Origin: Clostridiales bacterium
GTDB taxonomy: Bacteria; Bacillota; Clostridia; Oscillospirales; Acutalibacteraceae
Length of the DNA: 15,038 nt
Direction of reading: 5' to 3'
NCBI GenBank assembly: GCA_019419895.1
Contig: JAHZIE010000008.1
Location: 47,524 to 62,561, forward strand
Under the pieces are notes generated by a model. That model was not told where the DNA came from. It saw only the letters and a list, made by a program, of their open reading frames with translations, and did no database searches. How positions within the stretch are numbered: the first letter of the stretch is position 1; every line of letters begins with the position of its first letter. Both the position numbers and the translations under genes were made by a program. Below, piece after piece: positions 7,383-13,729 of this stretch.

Positions 7383-8213
7383 CTAAAGACAGGCGACTGA
7401 CACTGGAGGATACTGTTCAATATCGATGTGGCGGACAGGACCGCCAAGATCCAAAAACATGGCCCCGATAGCGGAAAAGCTGTCAACCTCGTCACTGACA
7501 AAGAATTCCCGGCGGCCCTGGGCGGACTGAGAATTGAGAAGGTGCTTTTTCGTCAGAATCTCTGACGCCCAAAGAGCCGCCTCGCGGCCTGTATCAATCA
7601 GAGACACGCCTTCTCCCATAATGTCCGCGATAATATGGGAAATAAGCGGATAATGGGTACAGCCCAGAATCAAGGTGTCCACCCCCTTATCCCGCAGGGA
7701 AGAAAGATATTTTTCGGCAATCAAATGAGTGACGGTTTCATCCCGCCGGATAAAGCCGTTTTCTACCAAAGGCACAAAAAGGGGACAGTCCTGGGTATAG
7801 ATTTCAACAGACGGTTCCCAGGCTTTCAGCTGTTTTTCATAGGCACCGCTTCGGATGGTGGCGGTTGTTCCAATCACCCCTACCTTTCCGTTTTTTGTAG
7901 CTGCGAGAGCGGCTTTGACTGCGGGGGGGACGACGCCCGTATAGTCCACCGGCAGGGCGTCGCCGATATCCTGAGCGACTGAACTGACTGTACCGCAGCC
8001 CGCGATCACCATTTTTACCTTTTTAGATAGAAGAAACTGGAAATCCTGTGCCGCGTATTTCCGGATGGTATCACGGCTGCGGTTTCCATAGGGAACCCGT
8101 CCGGTATCGCCAAAATAAATAATGTTCTCATGGGGAAGCTCGGCGAGCAGCTGCCTGACAACGGTGAGACCGCCCAGGCCGGAGTCAAAGACGCCGATCG
8201 GCATTTTATTCAT
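7383..8213 (-). CDS. murI: Glutamate racemase
   Basis: A 276-residue member of the Asp/Glu racemase family that interconverts L- and D-glutamate for peptidoglycan. The N-terminal FDSGLGGLTVV contains D10 and S11, and YFGDTGRVPYG is the next conserved substrate loop. The two catalytic cysteines are C73 in VIAGCGTVSS and C185 in LILGCTHYPL, with H187 beside it. The usual first-cysteine motif is ACNTA/S, so glycine replaces the asparagine next to C73. The ATG at 8213 has GGGAGG nine bases upstream, located inside the end of ddl. It sits six bases downstream of ddl, so both enzymes of peptidoglycan precursor supply are in one transcript. A 7-base inverted repeat, GCCTGTC at 7356-7362 and GACAGGC at 7388-7394, spans the stop codon. 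Confidence 0.95.
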   Translation of the reverse strand: MNKMPIGVFDSGLGGLTVVRQLLAELPHENIIYFGDTGRVPYGNRSRDTIRKYAAQDFQFLLSKKVKMVIAGCGTVSSVAQDIGDALPVDYTGVVPPAVKAALAATKNGKVGVIGTTATIRSGAYEKQLKAWEPSVEIYTQDCPLFVPLVENGFIRRDETVTHLIAEKYLSSLRDKGVDTLILGCTHYPLISHIIADIMGEGVSLIDTGREAALWASEILTKKHLLNSQSAQGRREFFVSDEVDSFSAIGAMFLDLGGPVRHIDIEQYPPVSVACL

Positions 8214-8219
8214 GTCAGA

Positions 8220-9284
8220 CTACCTCCCGGACTGCCGCGCGAGAGAAATCAGCCGTTCCAGCAGCTGAGGATATGGAAGGCCGGAAGCGGCGAACAACTT
8301 AGGATACATACTGATGGAGGTAAAACCGGGCAGGGTGTTCAACTCATTTAAAAGAACCTTGTGATCGGAATGCCGGACAAAGAAATCTACGCGGGACAGC
8401 CCGCTGCATCCAAGAAGGAGAAACGCCTTTACCGCAGTCTCCCGAATAGTATCAGAAGCTTCCTTACCGATACGCGCGGGGATGAAAAGCTGTGAGGTGT
8501 TATCGAGATATTTTGCTTCGTAGGTGTAGAAATCCTGACCGGAGACAATTTCTCCAACAACAGAGGCGGTGGGGGAAGTGTTGCCGAGCACAGCACATTC
8601 CACTTCGATGCCGTCGATGTTTTCCTCCACCATAATTTTCGTGTCTTCTTTCGCCGCTATCTCTATCGCCGAGAGGAGCGACTCCCTGTCTTTCGCTTTG
8701 GTCACTCCAACAGAGGAACCAGCGTTGGCGGGTTTGACAAACATGGGATATCCCAGCTTTGTCTCGCATTTCTCTAAATAGATATCTGGATTTTTGTCGT
8801 ATTCATAAGTATAAAACCAGACAAATTTTGCGTGGGGAATACCAGCCGCTTCCAGCAAGGTGGAGGTCACCGCCTTGTCCATGCACAGAGAGGAGGAGAG
8901 GACACCGCAACCTACATAGGGGATGCCGGAAAGTTCAAAAAGACCTTGGATGGTGCCGTCCTCCCCATTTTTCCCATGAAGAACAGGAAACATAACATCT
9001 ATGGAGAGGATCCGGTTTTCCTCCGTCAGAAAAATGCCGCGGGGAGAACTGCCGGGAAGAATGGCACAGGGGCGGTTATCTGGGGAAGCCTCCCATTCAC
9101 CGTTGGGAATCAGGCTGGTGCTACCGGAAAAGAGCCACCAGCTGCCGTCTTTACGGATTCCAATTTTATAAATTTCAAATTTTTCTGTATTCAGGTTTTC
9201 GAGAATAGAGGAGGCTGACAGCCTGGAAACCTCATGCTCAGAGGATGCGCCGCCGAAAATAACGGCAACCTTTATTTTTTCCAT
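8220..9284 (-). CDS. ddl: D-alanine--D-alanine ligase
   Basis: A 354-residue ATP-grasp ligase that joins two D-alanines for the peptidoglycan pentapeptide. The N-terminal substrate domain has VIFGGASSEHEVS (E16, S20), then MFPVLHGKNGEDGTIQGLFEL near 98-118. The ATP-grasp core includes GYPMFVKPANAGSSVGV at 178-194 and the metal-binding end SRVDFF with D300 and NELNTLPGFT with E314 and N316. The omega loop reads FYTYEAKY (252-259); the tyrosine and lysine pattern is that of D-Ala-D-Ala ligases and not of D-lactate-adding vancomycin-resistance ligases. The start MEKIKVAVIFGG is typical, although the nearest AAGG-type site on the - strand is about 13 bases away. It leads the ddl-murI-DUF1934-argS cluster. 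Confidence 0.96.
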   Translation of the reverse strand: MEKIKVAVIFGGASSEHEVSRLSASSILENLNTEKFEIYKIGIRKDGSWWLFSGSTSLIPNGEWEASPDNRPCAILPGSSPRGIFLTEENRILSIDVMFPVLHGKNGEDGTIQGLFELSGIPYVGCGVLSSSLCMDKAVTSTLLEAAGIPHAKFVWFYTYEYDKNPDIYLEKCETKLGYPMFVKPANAGSSVGVTKAKDRESLLSAIEIAAKEDTKIMVEENIDGIEVECAVLGNTSPTASVVGEIVSGQDFYTYEAKYLDNTSQLFIPARIGKEASDTIRETAVKAFLLLGCSGLSRVDFFVRHSDHKVLLNELNTLPGFTSISMYPKLFAASGLPYPQLLERLISLARQSGR

Positions 9285-9398
9285 GAAATCATGACCGACC
9301 TTTCTGAAGAGAAACGCGGCTTTTGGCGCTTCTGCTTTATTTCTTGGATAAGAGTCCGTTGATAGACGTCTCTGTTTATTTATGCTTCTGGAATCTTA

Positions 9399-9428
9399 AT
9401 AATACCATAAATGTTAGGGTGATGTAAA
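9399..9428 (-). promoter_or_regulatory. Candidate promoter for the ddl cluster
   Basis: On the - strand, TTTACA (complement of 9423-9428) and TATTAT (complement of 9399-9404) are separated by 18 bases. This leaves a 5' leader of a little over 100 bases before ddl. Within the leader, a 7-base stem of GAAGCGC with GCGTTTC (one G-U pair) lies shortly upstream of the ribosome binding site, without a T run. Confidence 0.5.
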
Positions 9429-9521
9429 TATTGCCAATCCTATTTATACTAAATTTCTACAGGAAAAATTTTCTGGCTGAAAGCACAAGCGGTCAAGAAA
9501 GGAGAAGGGGAAAAATATGGT

Positions 9522-9549
9522 TGAGATTTTTTGCCGGATATGGTATGAT
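9522..9549 (+). promoter_or_regulatory. Promoter of the unrecognised 266-residue gene
   Basis: TTGAGA at 9522-9527 and TATGAT at 9544-9549 are separated by 16 bases, placing the start of transcription near 9556 and a leader of about 70 bases ahead of the TTG start. With the ddl promoter it makes the 9285-9624 region a divergent promoter region. I see nothing else in that region beyond a short AGACGTCT palindrome at 9365-9372. Confidence 0.6.
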
Positions 9550-9624
9550 AAATAAACTATAAGATAACAAGAATTTTCTTATATATTGCTGGTGAAAATA
9601 ATTTTGGAATCAGGAGTGGTCTTT

Positions 9625-10425
9625 TTGGAACAAAACGCATTTGAGCTCATTGCCGGGCGGGTAGGAGAAGAACTGTCCGAGTCAGGCTTTGCCATGTTGC
9701 AGAGCGGTGACGCAGGAACGGATAAGCCGGCGGTTTTTCAAAATGAAAACTTGGCATACGCCGTTATCTATGACCGCAAGCAGAAGAGGTTTGAGCTGCG
9801 CCAGACAACGGTGACAGATGGCAACCTGGATGATAACTGGAAAAAAATCTCGGTATGGCTGTTCGACGGCGAAAATGATACCCTGAAGGATGCGGAAAGC
9901 ATTGCCAACGATTTTACCGAAACCCTTTCCAGCAACAAAAAAAAGCAGATGGCTCTTGCGGCCAGAGCCAAAAAGAAGGAAAAGGGCGATGAAAGGAATG
10001 TGGATCCTTTTTTCCTTATCAAGCGGTTTGTTACGATTTTTCCTGATATAAAATTTAGTGTGCAGGCGGAAAAAGATGAGTATGGAAATGTTCTTCCTGT
10101 TTCCTTTGTCGAGAAGGTAGTAGTACCGGAAATCCTGCTGCTGCTGGAGGAAAACAACGATCAGCAGAGGGTGGATCGTCTTTTTGAGGTGTTGAATAAT
10201 GCCTATAAAAATGGGGACATGGATGTAAAAAGCATTGTCACCATGATCATTTTAAATTCCCTTCCTGATGGAAGCCTGACAGAGCTGGCGGAAAGCATGG
10301 TCAGCGAGGAGTTGCTCACAGCCTGGAAGTTCGGCCGTAAAATGAAGAATAAAAAGGTCAAGCCGGAAAAGGTCAAAAAAATGCAGAAGCTCCTTGCGGA
10401 AAAGAGCACGAATTCCCTCCGCTAG
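9625..10425 (+). CDS. Unrecognised 266-residue charged protein
   Basis: I do not recognise this family. The TTG at 9625 is preferred as start because AGGAG at 9612-9616 lies eight bases upstream; a TTG at 9586 in the same frame has no ribosome binding site. Two parts are visible. Residues 1-95 or so form a compact-looking domain (EQNAFELIAGRVGEELSESG, DRKQKRFELRQTTV, WKKISVWLFDGE). A very basic linker follows (NKKKQMALAARAKKKEKG, around 105-125), and then a mainly helical region with acidic and leucine-rich segments (PEILLLLEENNDQQRVDRLF) and a lysine-rich tail (KNKKVKPEKVKKMQKLL). There is no signal peptide or membrane segment. Base composition and codon use look like the neighbours. It is monocistronic, between its own promoter and a strong terminator, and lies just before the rpmG-secE-nusG operon. 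The basic patches could suggest nucleic-acid or ribosome contact, but that is a guess. Confidence 0.85.
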   Translation: MEQNAFELIAGRVGEELSESGFAMLQSGDAGTDKPAVFQNENLAYAVIYDRKQKRFELRQTTVTDGNLDDNWKKISVWLFDGENDTLKDAESIANDFTETLSSNKKKQMALAARAKKKEKGDERNVDPFFLIKRFVTIFPDIKFSVQAEKDEYGNVLPVSFVEKVVVPEILLLLEENNDQQRVDRLFEVLNNAYKNGDMDVKSIVTMIILNSLPDGSLTELAESMVSEELLTAWKFGRKMKNKKVKPEKVKKMQKLLAEKSTNSLR

Positions 10426-10445
10426 CCGGAAGAGGAGGCAGATGC

Positions 10446-10475
10446 TCCCCCATTTCCCGTGAATGGGGGATTTTT
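10446..10475 (+). terminator. Intrinsic terminator after the 266-residue gene
   Basis: TCCCCCATT at 10446-10454 pairs perfectly with AATGGGGGA at 10462-10470 around a seven-base loop, followed by TTTTT and, after CCTC, a second run of T. It lies 20 bases after the stop codon and just ahead of the promoter at 10497. Confidence 0.9.
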
Positions 10476-10496
10476 CCTCTTTTTACGAGAAAATGC

Positions 10497-10525
10497 TTGA
10501 CCTTCTCAGAAATATATGATATAGT
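10497..10525 (+). promoter_or_regulatory. Promoter of the rpmG-secE-nusG-rplK-rplA operon
   Basis: TTGACC at 10497-10502 and TATAGT at 10520-10525 have the ideal 17-base spacing; transcription should begin near 10532. The leader of about 78 bases starts with a tiny CCTC/GAGG hairpin (10534-10544) followed by a run of seven T at 10549-10555. Confidence 0.8.
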
Positions 10526-10609
10526 AAATAGTACCTCTATGAGGCTTATTTTTTTGTGCCTGTGAGAGGGAGGCTAAAAATTTCCGTTAAACGGGAGGTG
10601 CCGTCAGAA

Positions 10610-10759
10610 ATGAGAGTAAAAATTACACTAGCCTGCTCTGAATGCAAACAACGCAATTACAACACCATTAAGAACAAGAAGAATGATCCAGATAGACTGG
10701 AAATGAACAAGTACTGCAGATTCTGCAAAAAACATACTCTGCATAAGGAAACCAAATAA
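10610..10759 (+). CDS. rpmG: 50S ribosomal protein L33, zinc-binding form
   Basis: A 49-residue L33 of the large ribosomal subunit. Two CxxC pairs are present, C9/C12 (CSEC) and C36/C39 (CRFC), so this is the zinc-ribbon form, as opposed to the cysteine-free form used under zinc shortage. Conserved L33 features TLACSECKQRNY and KNKKNDPDRLEMNKYC are clear. The ATG at 10610 has GGGAGGTG at 10593-10600; an in-frame GTG at 10556 is too close to the promoter and adds residues foreign to the family. It is followed 20 bases later by secE, a common arrangement in Firmicutes. Confidence 0.96.
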   Translation: MRVKITLACSECKQRNYNTIKNKKNDPDRLEMNKYCRFCKKHTLHKETK

Positions 10760-10779
10760 TACTTGCGGGAGGACTGGAA

Positions 10780-11019
10780 ATGGCAGCGACAGAAGAAAAA
10801 AAGAAAAAACCTAATATTTTTTCCCGTGTGGCCAAGTTTTTCCGCGAAATAAAGAGCGAAGTCAAAAAGGTGACCTGGCCGTCTGTGTCAACAGTTTTCA
10901 AAAACAGCGGGATTACCCTGGTGATGATTATTGTCGTGGGCCTTTTTGTTTTTGTTCTTGACTTTGGACTCAACAAACTGCTGGGCCTGATTATGGAGGT
11001 TGCTCCCATCGGAAAGTAA
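10780..11019 (+). CDS. secE: Preprotein translocase subunit SecE
   Basis: A 79-residue short-form SecE, typical of Gram-positive bacteria, with one membrane-spanning helix at about residues 45-66 (GITLVMIIVVGLFVFVLDFG) and the conserved amphipathic segment just before it (FFREIKSEVKKVTWPS, about 21-36). It clamps SecY in the SecYEG protein-conducting channel of the cytoplasmic membrane. The N-terminal lysine-rich stretch is cytosolic. GGGAGGA lies about eight bases before the ATG. Its place between rpmG and nusG is the standard one. Confidence 0.96.
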   Translation: MAATEEKKKKPNIFSRVAKFFREIKSEVKKVTWPSVSTVFKNSGITLVMIIVVGLFVFVLDFGLNKLLGLIMEVAPIGK

Positions 11020-11040
11020 ATAAGGCTTGGAGGTTTTATC

Positions 11041-11568
11041 ATGTCTGAAGAGTTTGAAGCGAAATGGTATGTTATCCACACCTATTCCGGTTATGAGAAC
11101 AAAGTCGCTTCCAATCTGGAAACTACAGTGGAAAACCGCCATCTCCAGGATTTAATTCAGGAGATCAAGGTGCCGACGGAGACTGTAACCGAAATTAAGG
11201 ATAACAAGAAAAAAGAAGTCGAACGCAAAATTTTTCCTGGGTATGTACTTGTTAAAATGGTGTTGACGGACGATTCCTGGTATGTTGTGCGGAATATCCG
11301 TGGATGTACTGGTTTTGTCGGTCCGTCATCAAAACCTGTTCCTCTGACAGATGAGGAAGTTATCGCCCTGGGGGTGGAACAGGCACAGGTTGAGGTCGAA
11401 TATGACGTTGGGGATACGGTGCGTATTGTTGACGGCGCGCTGGAGGATTCTATCGGGACGGTGGAATCCATGGATGTCTCCAAAAACCTCGTGCGCGTCA
11501 TCATCTCCATGTTCGGGCGTGAAACGCCGGTTGAGCTTGAGCTCGATCAGGTTGAACTGGTGGAGTAA
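11041..11568 (+). CDS. nusG: Transcription termination/antitermination factor NusG
   Basis: A 175-residue NusG with the usual two domains. The NGN domain (about 8-110) opens with KWYVIHTYSGYENKVASNLE and contains RKIFPGYVLVKM and VRNIRGCTGFVG; it binds the RNA polymerase clamp. The KOW domain (about 122-170) carries VGDTVRIVDGALEDSIGTVESMD and binds ribosomal protein S10 or Rho in the family. The KOW loop reads GALEDSIG where GPFANFxG is common, a minor variation. The start follows TTGGAGG by about nine bases. It is co-transcribed with secE upstream; the 139-base gap to rplK contains a putative L1 control site. Confidence 0.97.
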   Translation: MSEEFEAKWYVIHTYSGYENKVASNLETTVENRHLQDLIQEIKVPTETVTEIKDNKKKEVERKIFPGYVLVKMVLTDDSWYVVRNIRGCTGFVGPSSKPVPLTDEEVIALGVEQAQVEVEYDVGDTVRIVDGALEDSIGTVESMDVSKNLVRVIISMFGRETPVELELDQVELVE

Positions 11569-11645
11569 GCAGATCAACAATTGGTAATTTGCGGATTTCC
11601 GCTGATTATGCATGCAGTTATTGCGTGCGCGGGGTTTTTACCCCA

Positions 11646-11687
11646 TGTGGGAGGAAGGGAATCTTTACCCCTCCGCCATTTACCACG
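11646..11687 (+). promoter_or_regulatory. Putative ribosomal protein L1 binding site ahead of rplK
   Basis: TGTGGGAGG at 11646-11654 and TTTACCAC at 11679-11686 reproduce the conserved GUGGGAGG ... AUACCAC elements of the L1 stalk in 23S rRNA (helices 76-77). GTGG at 11647-11650 pairs with CCAC at 11683-11686, the asymmetric loop elements sit inside, and GGG (11657-11659) with CCC (11668-11670) can form an inner stem. L1 is known to repress the L11-L1 messenger by binding a mimic of its rRNA site. An immediately preceding GGGGT/ACCCC hairpin (about 11633-11644) may be part of the structure. The site ends eight bases before the GGAGG of rplK. Confidence 0.65.
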
Positions 11688-11707
11688 ATTATTTGGAGGT
11701 GCAAAAC

Positions 11708-12133
11708 ATGGCTCAAAAGGTTACGGGCTTTATTAAGCTCCAGATACCTGCCGGAAAAGCTACGCCGGCGCCGCCTGTTGGACCGGCTCTTGGACAGCAT
11801 GGCGTAAATATTATGGCATTTACAAAGGAATTCAACGAACGCACAAAGAACGATGTGGGATTGGTTATCCCGGTTGTGATTACCGTTTATGCAGATCGTT
11901 CCTTTACCTTTGTGACCAAAACCCCTCCGGCAGCTGTTCTGATTAAGAAGGCCTGCGGAATTGAAAGCGGTTCTGGTGTTCCTAACAAAACAAAGGTTGC
12001 AAAAATTACTGCGGAGCAAGTCAGAAAGATCGCCGAGCAAAAAATGCCTGATCTCAATGCGGCTTCTATTGAATCCGCCTGTAGCATGATTGCTGGTACA
12101 GCGCGCAGCATGGGCGTTGAGGTCGTAGACTGA
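11708..12133 (+). CDS. rplK: 50S ribosomal protein L11
   Basis: A 141-residue L11, the standard length. The N-terminal domain has the proline-rich hinge PAGKATPAPPVGPALGQHGVNI near residues 14-35, and the C-terminal rRNA-binding domain runs from about residue 75, including AAVLIKKACGIESGSG and the ending ASIESACSMIAGTARSMGVEV. L11 forms the base of the GTPase-associated centre with 23S rRNA and L10/L12 and is needed for RelA-type stringent signalling. The ATG at 11708 has GGAGG eight bases upstream; an in-frame ATG at 11612 would add an unrelated extension that overlaps the L1-like site. Confidence 0.98.
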   Translation: MAQKVTGFIKLQIPAGKATPAPPVGPALGQHGVNIMAFTKEFNERTKNDVGLVIPVVITVYADRSFTFVTKTPPAAVLIKKACGIESGSGVPNKTKVAKITAEQVRKIAEQKMPDLNAASIESACSMIAGTARSMGVEVVD

Positions 12134-12144
12134 TTGCCCCCGTA

Positions 12145-12173
12145 TGTGGGAGGAATTTTCCGATTTTACCACT
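12145..12173 (+). promoter_or_regulatory. Second putative L1 binding site, ahead of rplA
   Basis: TGTGGGAGG at 12145-12153 and TTTTACCAC at 12164-12172 repeat the elements seen upstream of rplK with a shorter insert. GTGG at 12146-12149 pairs with CCAC at 12169-12172, and GGA at 12152-12154 can pair with TCC at 12159-12161 around a four-base loop. It lies in the 58-base rplK-rplA gap, eight bases before the GGGAGG site of rplA. Confidence 0.6.
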
Positions 12174-12191
12174 CAACAGGGAGGATAATAA

Positions 12192-12884
12192 ATGAAACAC
12201 GGTAAGAAATATGTTGACAGCCTGAAGGTTGTTGACCGTACAAAGCTTTATGATCCCAATGAAGCGTTGGATGTGTGTGTGAAAACCGCCGCTGCAAAAT
12301 TTGATGAAACAGTGGAAGTCCATGTGAAGTTGGGTGTTGACAGCCGTCATGCGGATCAGCAGGTCCGCGGCGCCATTGTTCTGCCTCATGGTACTGGTAA
12401 GAACATTCGCGTGCTGGCTATCTGCAAAGAAGATAAGGTGGACGCCGCCAAAGAGGCCGGCGCTGAATATGTTGGCGGGGCTGACCTGATTGCAAAGATC
12501 CAGAATGAAGGTTGGATGGATTTTGATGTGGTCATTACTACGCCCGATATGATGGGTATGGTGGGCCGTCTTGGTAAGGTGCTTGGTCCCCGCGGACTGA
12601 TGCCAAACCCGAAGGCTGGAACCGTTGCTCCTGATATTGGCCGTGCTGTTCAGGAAGCAAAAGCCGGTAAGATCGAATACCGCTTGGATAAGACCAACAT
12701 TATCCACTGCGTGATTGGAAAGGCTTCTTTTGGTGTTGAAAAGCTTCAGGAGAATTTTGACGCTCTTCTTGGTGCTATTATCAAAGCGAAGCCGGCTTCT
12801 TCCAAGGGCCAGTACATTAAGTCCTGTGTTGTCGCGACAACCATGGGGCCTGGTGTCCGTATGAATCCCAGCAAGGTTGGCTGA
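12192..12884 (+). CDS. rplA: 50S ribosomal protein L1
   Basis: A 230-residue L1, the standard bacterial length. The L1 signature is visible as GMVGRLGKVLGPRGLMPNPKAGTV (about residues 117-140), with the N-terminal KKYVDSLKVVDRTKLYDPNEA and the C-terminal KGQYIKSCVVATTMGPGVRMN. It forms the mobile L1 stalk that guides deacylated tRNA out of the E site and is the expected repressor of its own messenger. GGGAGG lies about eight bases before the ATG. The next gene, rplJ, has its own promoter, so rplK-rplA and rplJ-rplL can be controlled separately. Confidence 0.98.
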   Translation: MKHGKKYVDSLKVVDRTKLYDPNEALDVCVKTAAAKFDETVEVHVKLGVDSRHADQQVRGAIVLPHGTGKNIRVLAICKEDKVDAAKEAGAEYVGGADLIAKIQNEGWMDFDVVITTPDMMGMVGRLGKVLGPRGLMPNPKAGTVAPDIGRAVQEAKAGKIEYRLDKTNIIHCVIGKASFGVEKLQENFDALLGAIIKAKPASSKGQYIKSCVVATTMGPGVRMNPSKVG

Positions 12885-12919
12885 GAGAAGAGCGAAAGGG
12901 CTATTTTTTCAGTTATCTC

Positions 12920-12948
12920 TTGACAATTCTATGGTTCTGAGTTATACT
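12920..12948 (+). promoter_or_regulatory. Consensus promoter of rplJ-rplL
   Basis: TTGACA at 12920-12925, a spacer of exactly 17 bases, and TATACT at 12943-12948. The -35 matches the consensus completely and the -10 in five of six positions, as expected for a highly expressed ribosomal transcription unit. Transcription should start near 12955, leaving a leader of about 175 bases. Confidence 0.85.
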
Positions 12949-12965
12949 AAATCTTGTCTTTTATC

Positions 12966-13095
12966 CAAAGACAGTAGGTGCATTGTATTTCTGCATGCAT
13001 AAAGGGTTACCGCCTACCGAGGATAGGGATGAACAGAAACGTTGAGTTTTATGTTTATTGCCATTCCTGCGGTGAAGTGCGGGAATGGCTTTTTT
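12966..13095 (+). promoter_or_regulatory. Ribosomal protein L10 leader with intrinsic attenuator
   Basis: AAAGACAGTAGGTG at 12967-12980 and CCGCCTACCGAGGA near 13010-13023 match the conserved parts of the L10 leader of Firmicutes. GTAGGTG at 12974-12980 pairs with CGCCTAC at 13011-13017, with one G-U pair. An inner hairpin, GCAT at 12980-12983 with ATGC at 12995-12998, lies between. Further down, GCCATTCCTGC at 13060-13070 pairs with GCGGGAATGGC at 13079-13089 and is followed by TTTTTT, an intrinsic terminator placed before rplJ. In this class, L10 (with L12) binds its own leader and lowers expression of rplJ-rplL, by attenuation where a terminator is present. Confidence 0.85.
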
Positions 13096-13130
13096 CGTTT
13101 GCAGCATTTTGTTGATGGAGGTGAATGAAT

Positions 13131-13661
13131 TTGCCAAGCGAGAAAATTCTTGAACAAAAAAAGGCAGTTGTTTCTTCTTTGGTTGAGAAACTGCAGAATT
13201 CTGTGGCGGGTGTTGTTGTCAACTACAAAGGCATCAATGTGGCTGATGATACCAAATTGCGTAAGGATTTGCGCTCTGCTGGCGTTGATTATGCTGTTGT
13301 AAAGAACACATTGCTTCGCCGCGCAGCAAATGAGGTAGGACTCTCTGACCTGGATAAGGTTTTGGAAGGAACAACCGCTCTGGCTGTCAGCCATGATGAT
13401 TATGTATCCGCGGCAAAGATTCTTTCGAAGTTTGCTGAGGATAATAAGAATTTTGAGGTCAAGGCCGGTTTTATTGATGGTAAGGTCGTTGACACAGCGG
13501 CAGTTGAAAGTCTTGCAAAGCTTCCTTCCAAGGAAGTTTTGGTTGCACAGGTTCTGGGTGGCTTGAATGCCCCGATTTCTGGTTTCGTTGGCGTCTTGAA
13601 CGCGACGATGACTGGATTGGTAGTCGCGTTGAATGCGATTGCAGAAAAACAGCAGGCATAA
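13131..13661 (+). CDS. rplJ: 50S ribosomal protein L10
   Basis: A 176-residue L10 starting MPSEKILEQKKAVV. The TTG at 13131 is chosen because GGAGG at 13117-13121 lies nine bases upstream and because the family begins with MPSEK; an ATG at 13125 in the same frame is only three bases from that site. The rRNA-binding N-terminal domain includes GVVVNYKGINVADDTKLRKDLRSAGVDYAVVKNTLLRRA, and the C-terminal helix that binds L7/L12 dimers is at the end (LNATMTGLVVALNAIAEKQQA). It anchors the L12 stalk to 23S rRNA beside L11 and should also bind its own leader just upstream. Confidence 0.96.
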   Translation: MPSEKILEQKKAVVSSLVEKLQNSVAGVVVNYKGINVADDTKLRKDLRSAGVDYAVVKNTLLRRAANEVGLSDLDKVLEGTTALAVSHDDYVSAAKILSKFAEDNKNFEVKAGFIDGKVVDTAAVESLAKLPSKEVLVAQVLGGLNAPISGFVGVLNATMTGLVVALNAIAEKQQA

Positions 13662-13729
13662 TTCTGCTGCTTATGATGGTTCCTTATGCGGTTTGATCCG
13701 CTCTATAAAAAATTTGGAGGTATATTAAC

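Noticed and set aside
9272..9292. Six-codon leader peptide (MISWKK) overlapping the ddl start on the - strand
   Set aside because: The ATG is closer to the AAGG site than the ddl start is, but so short an out-of-frame reading is likely by chance and there is no regulatory pattern such as repeated alanine codons.
12885..12919. Terminator after rplA
   Set aside because: A run of six T follows AGC GAAAGG GCT, but the stem is only three base pairs, too weak to claim.
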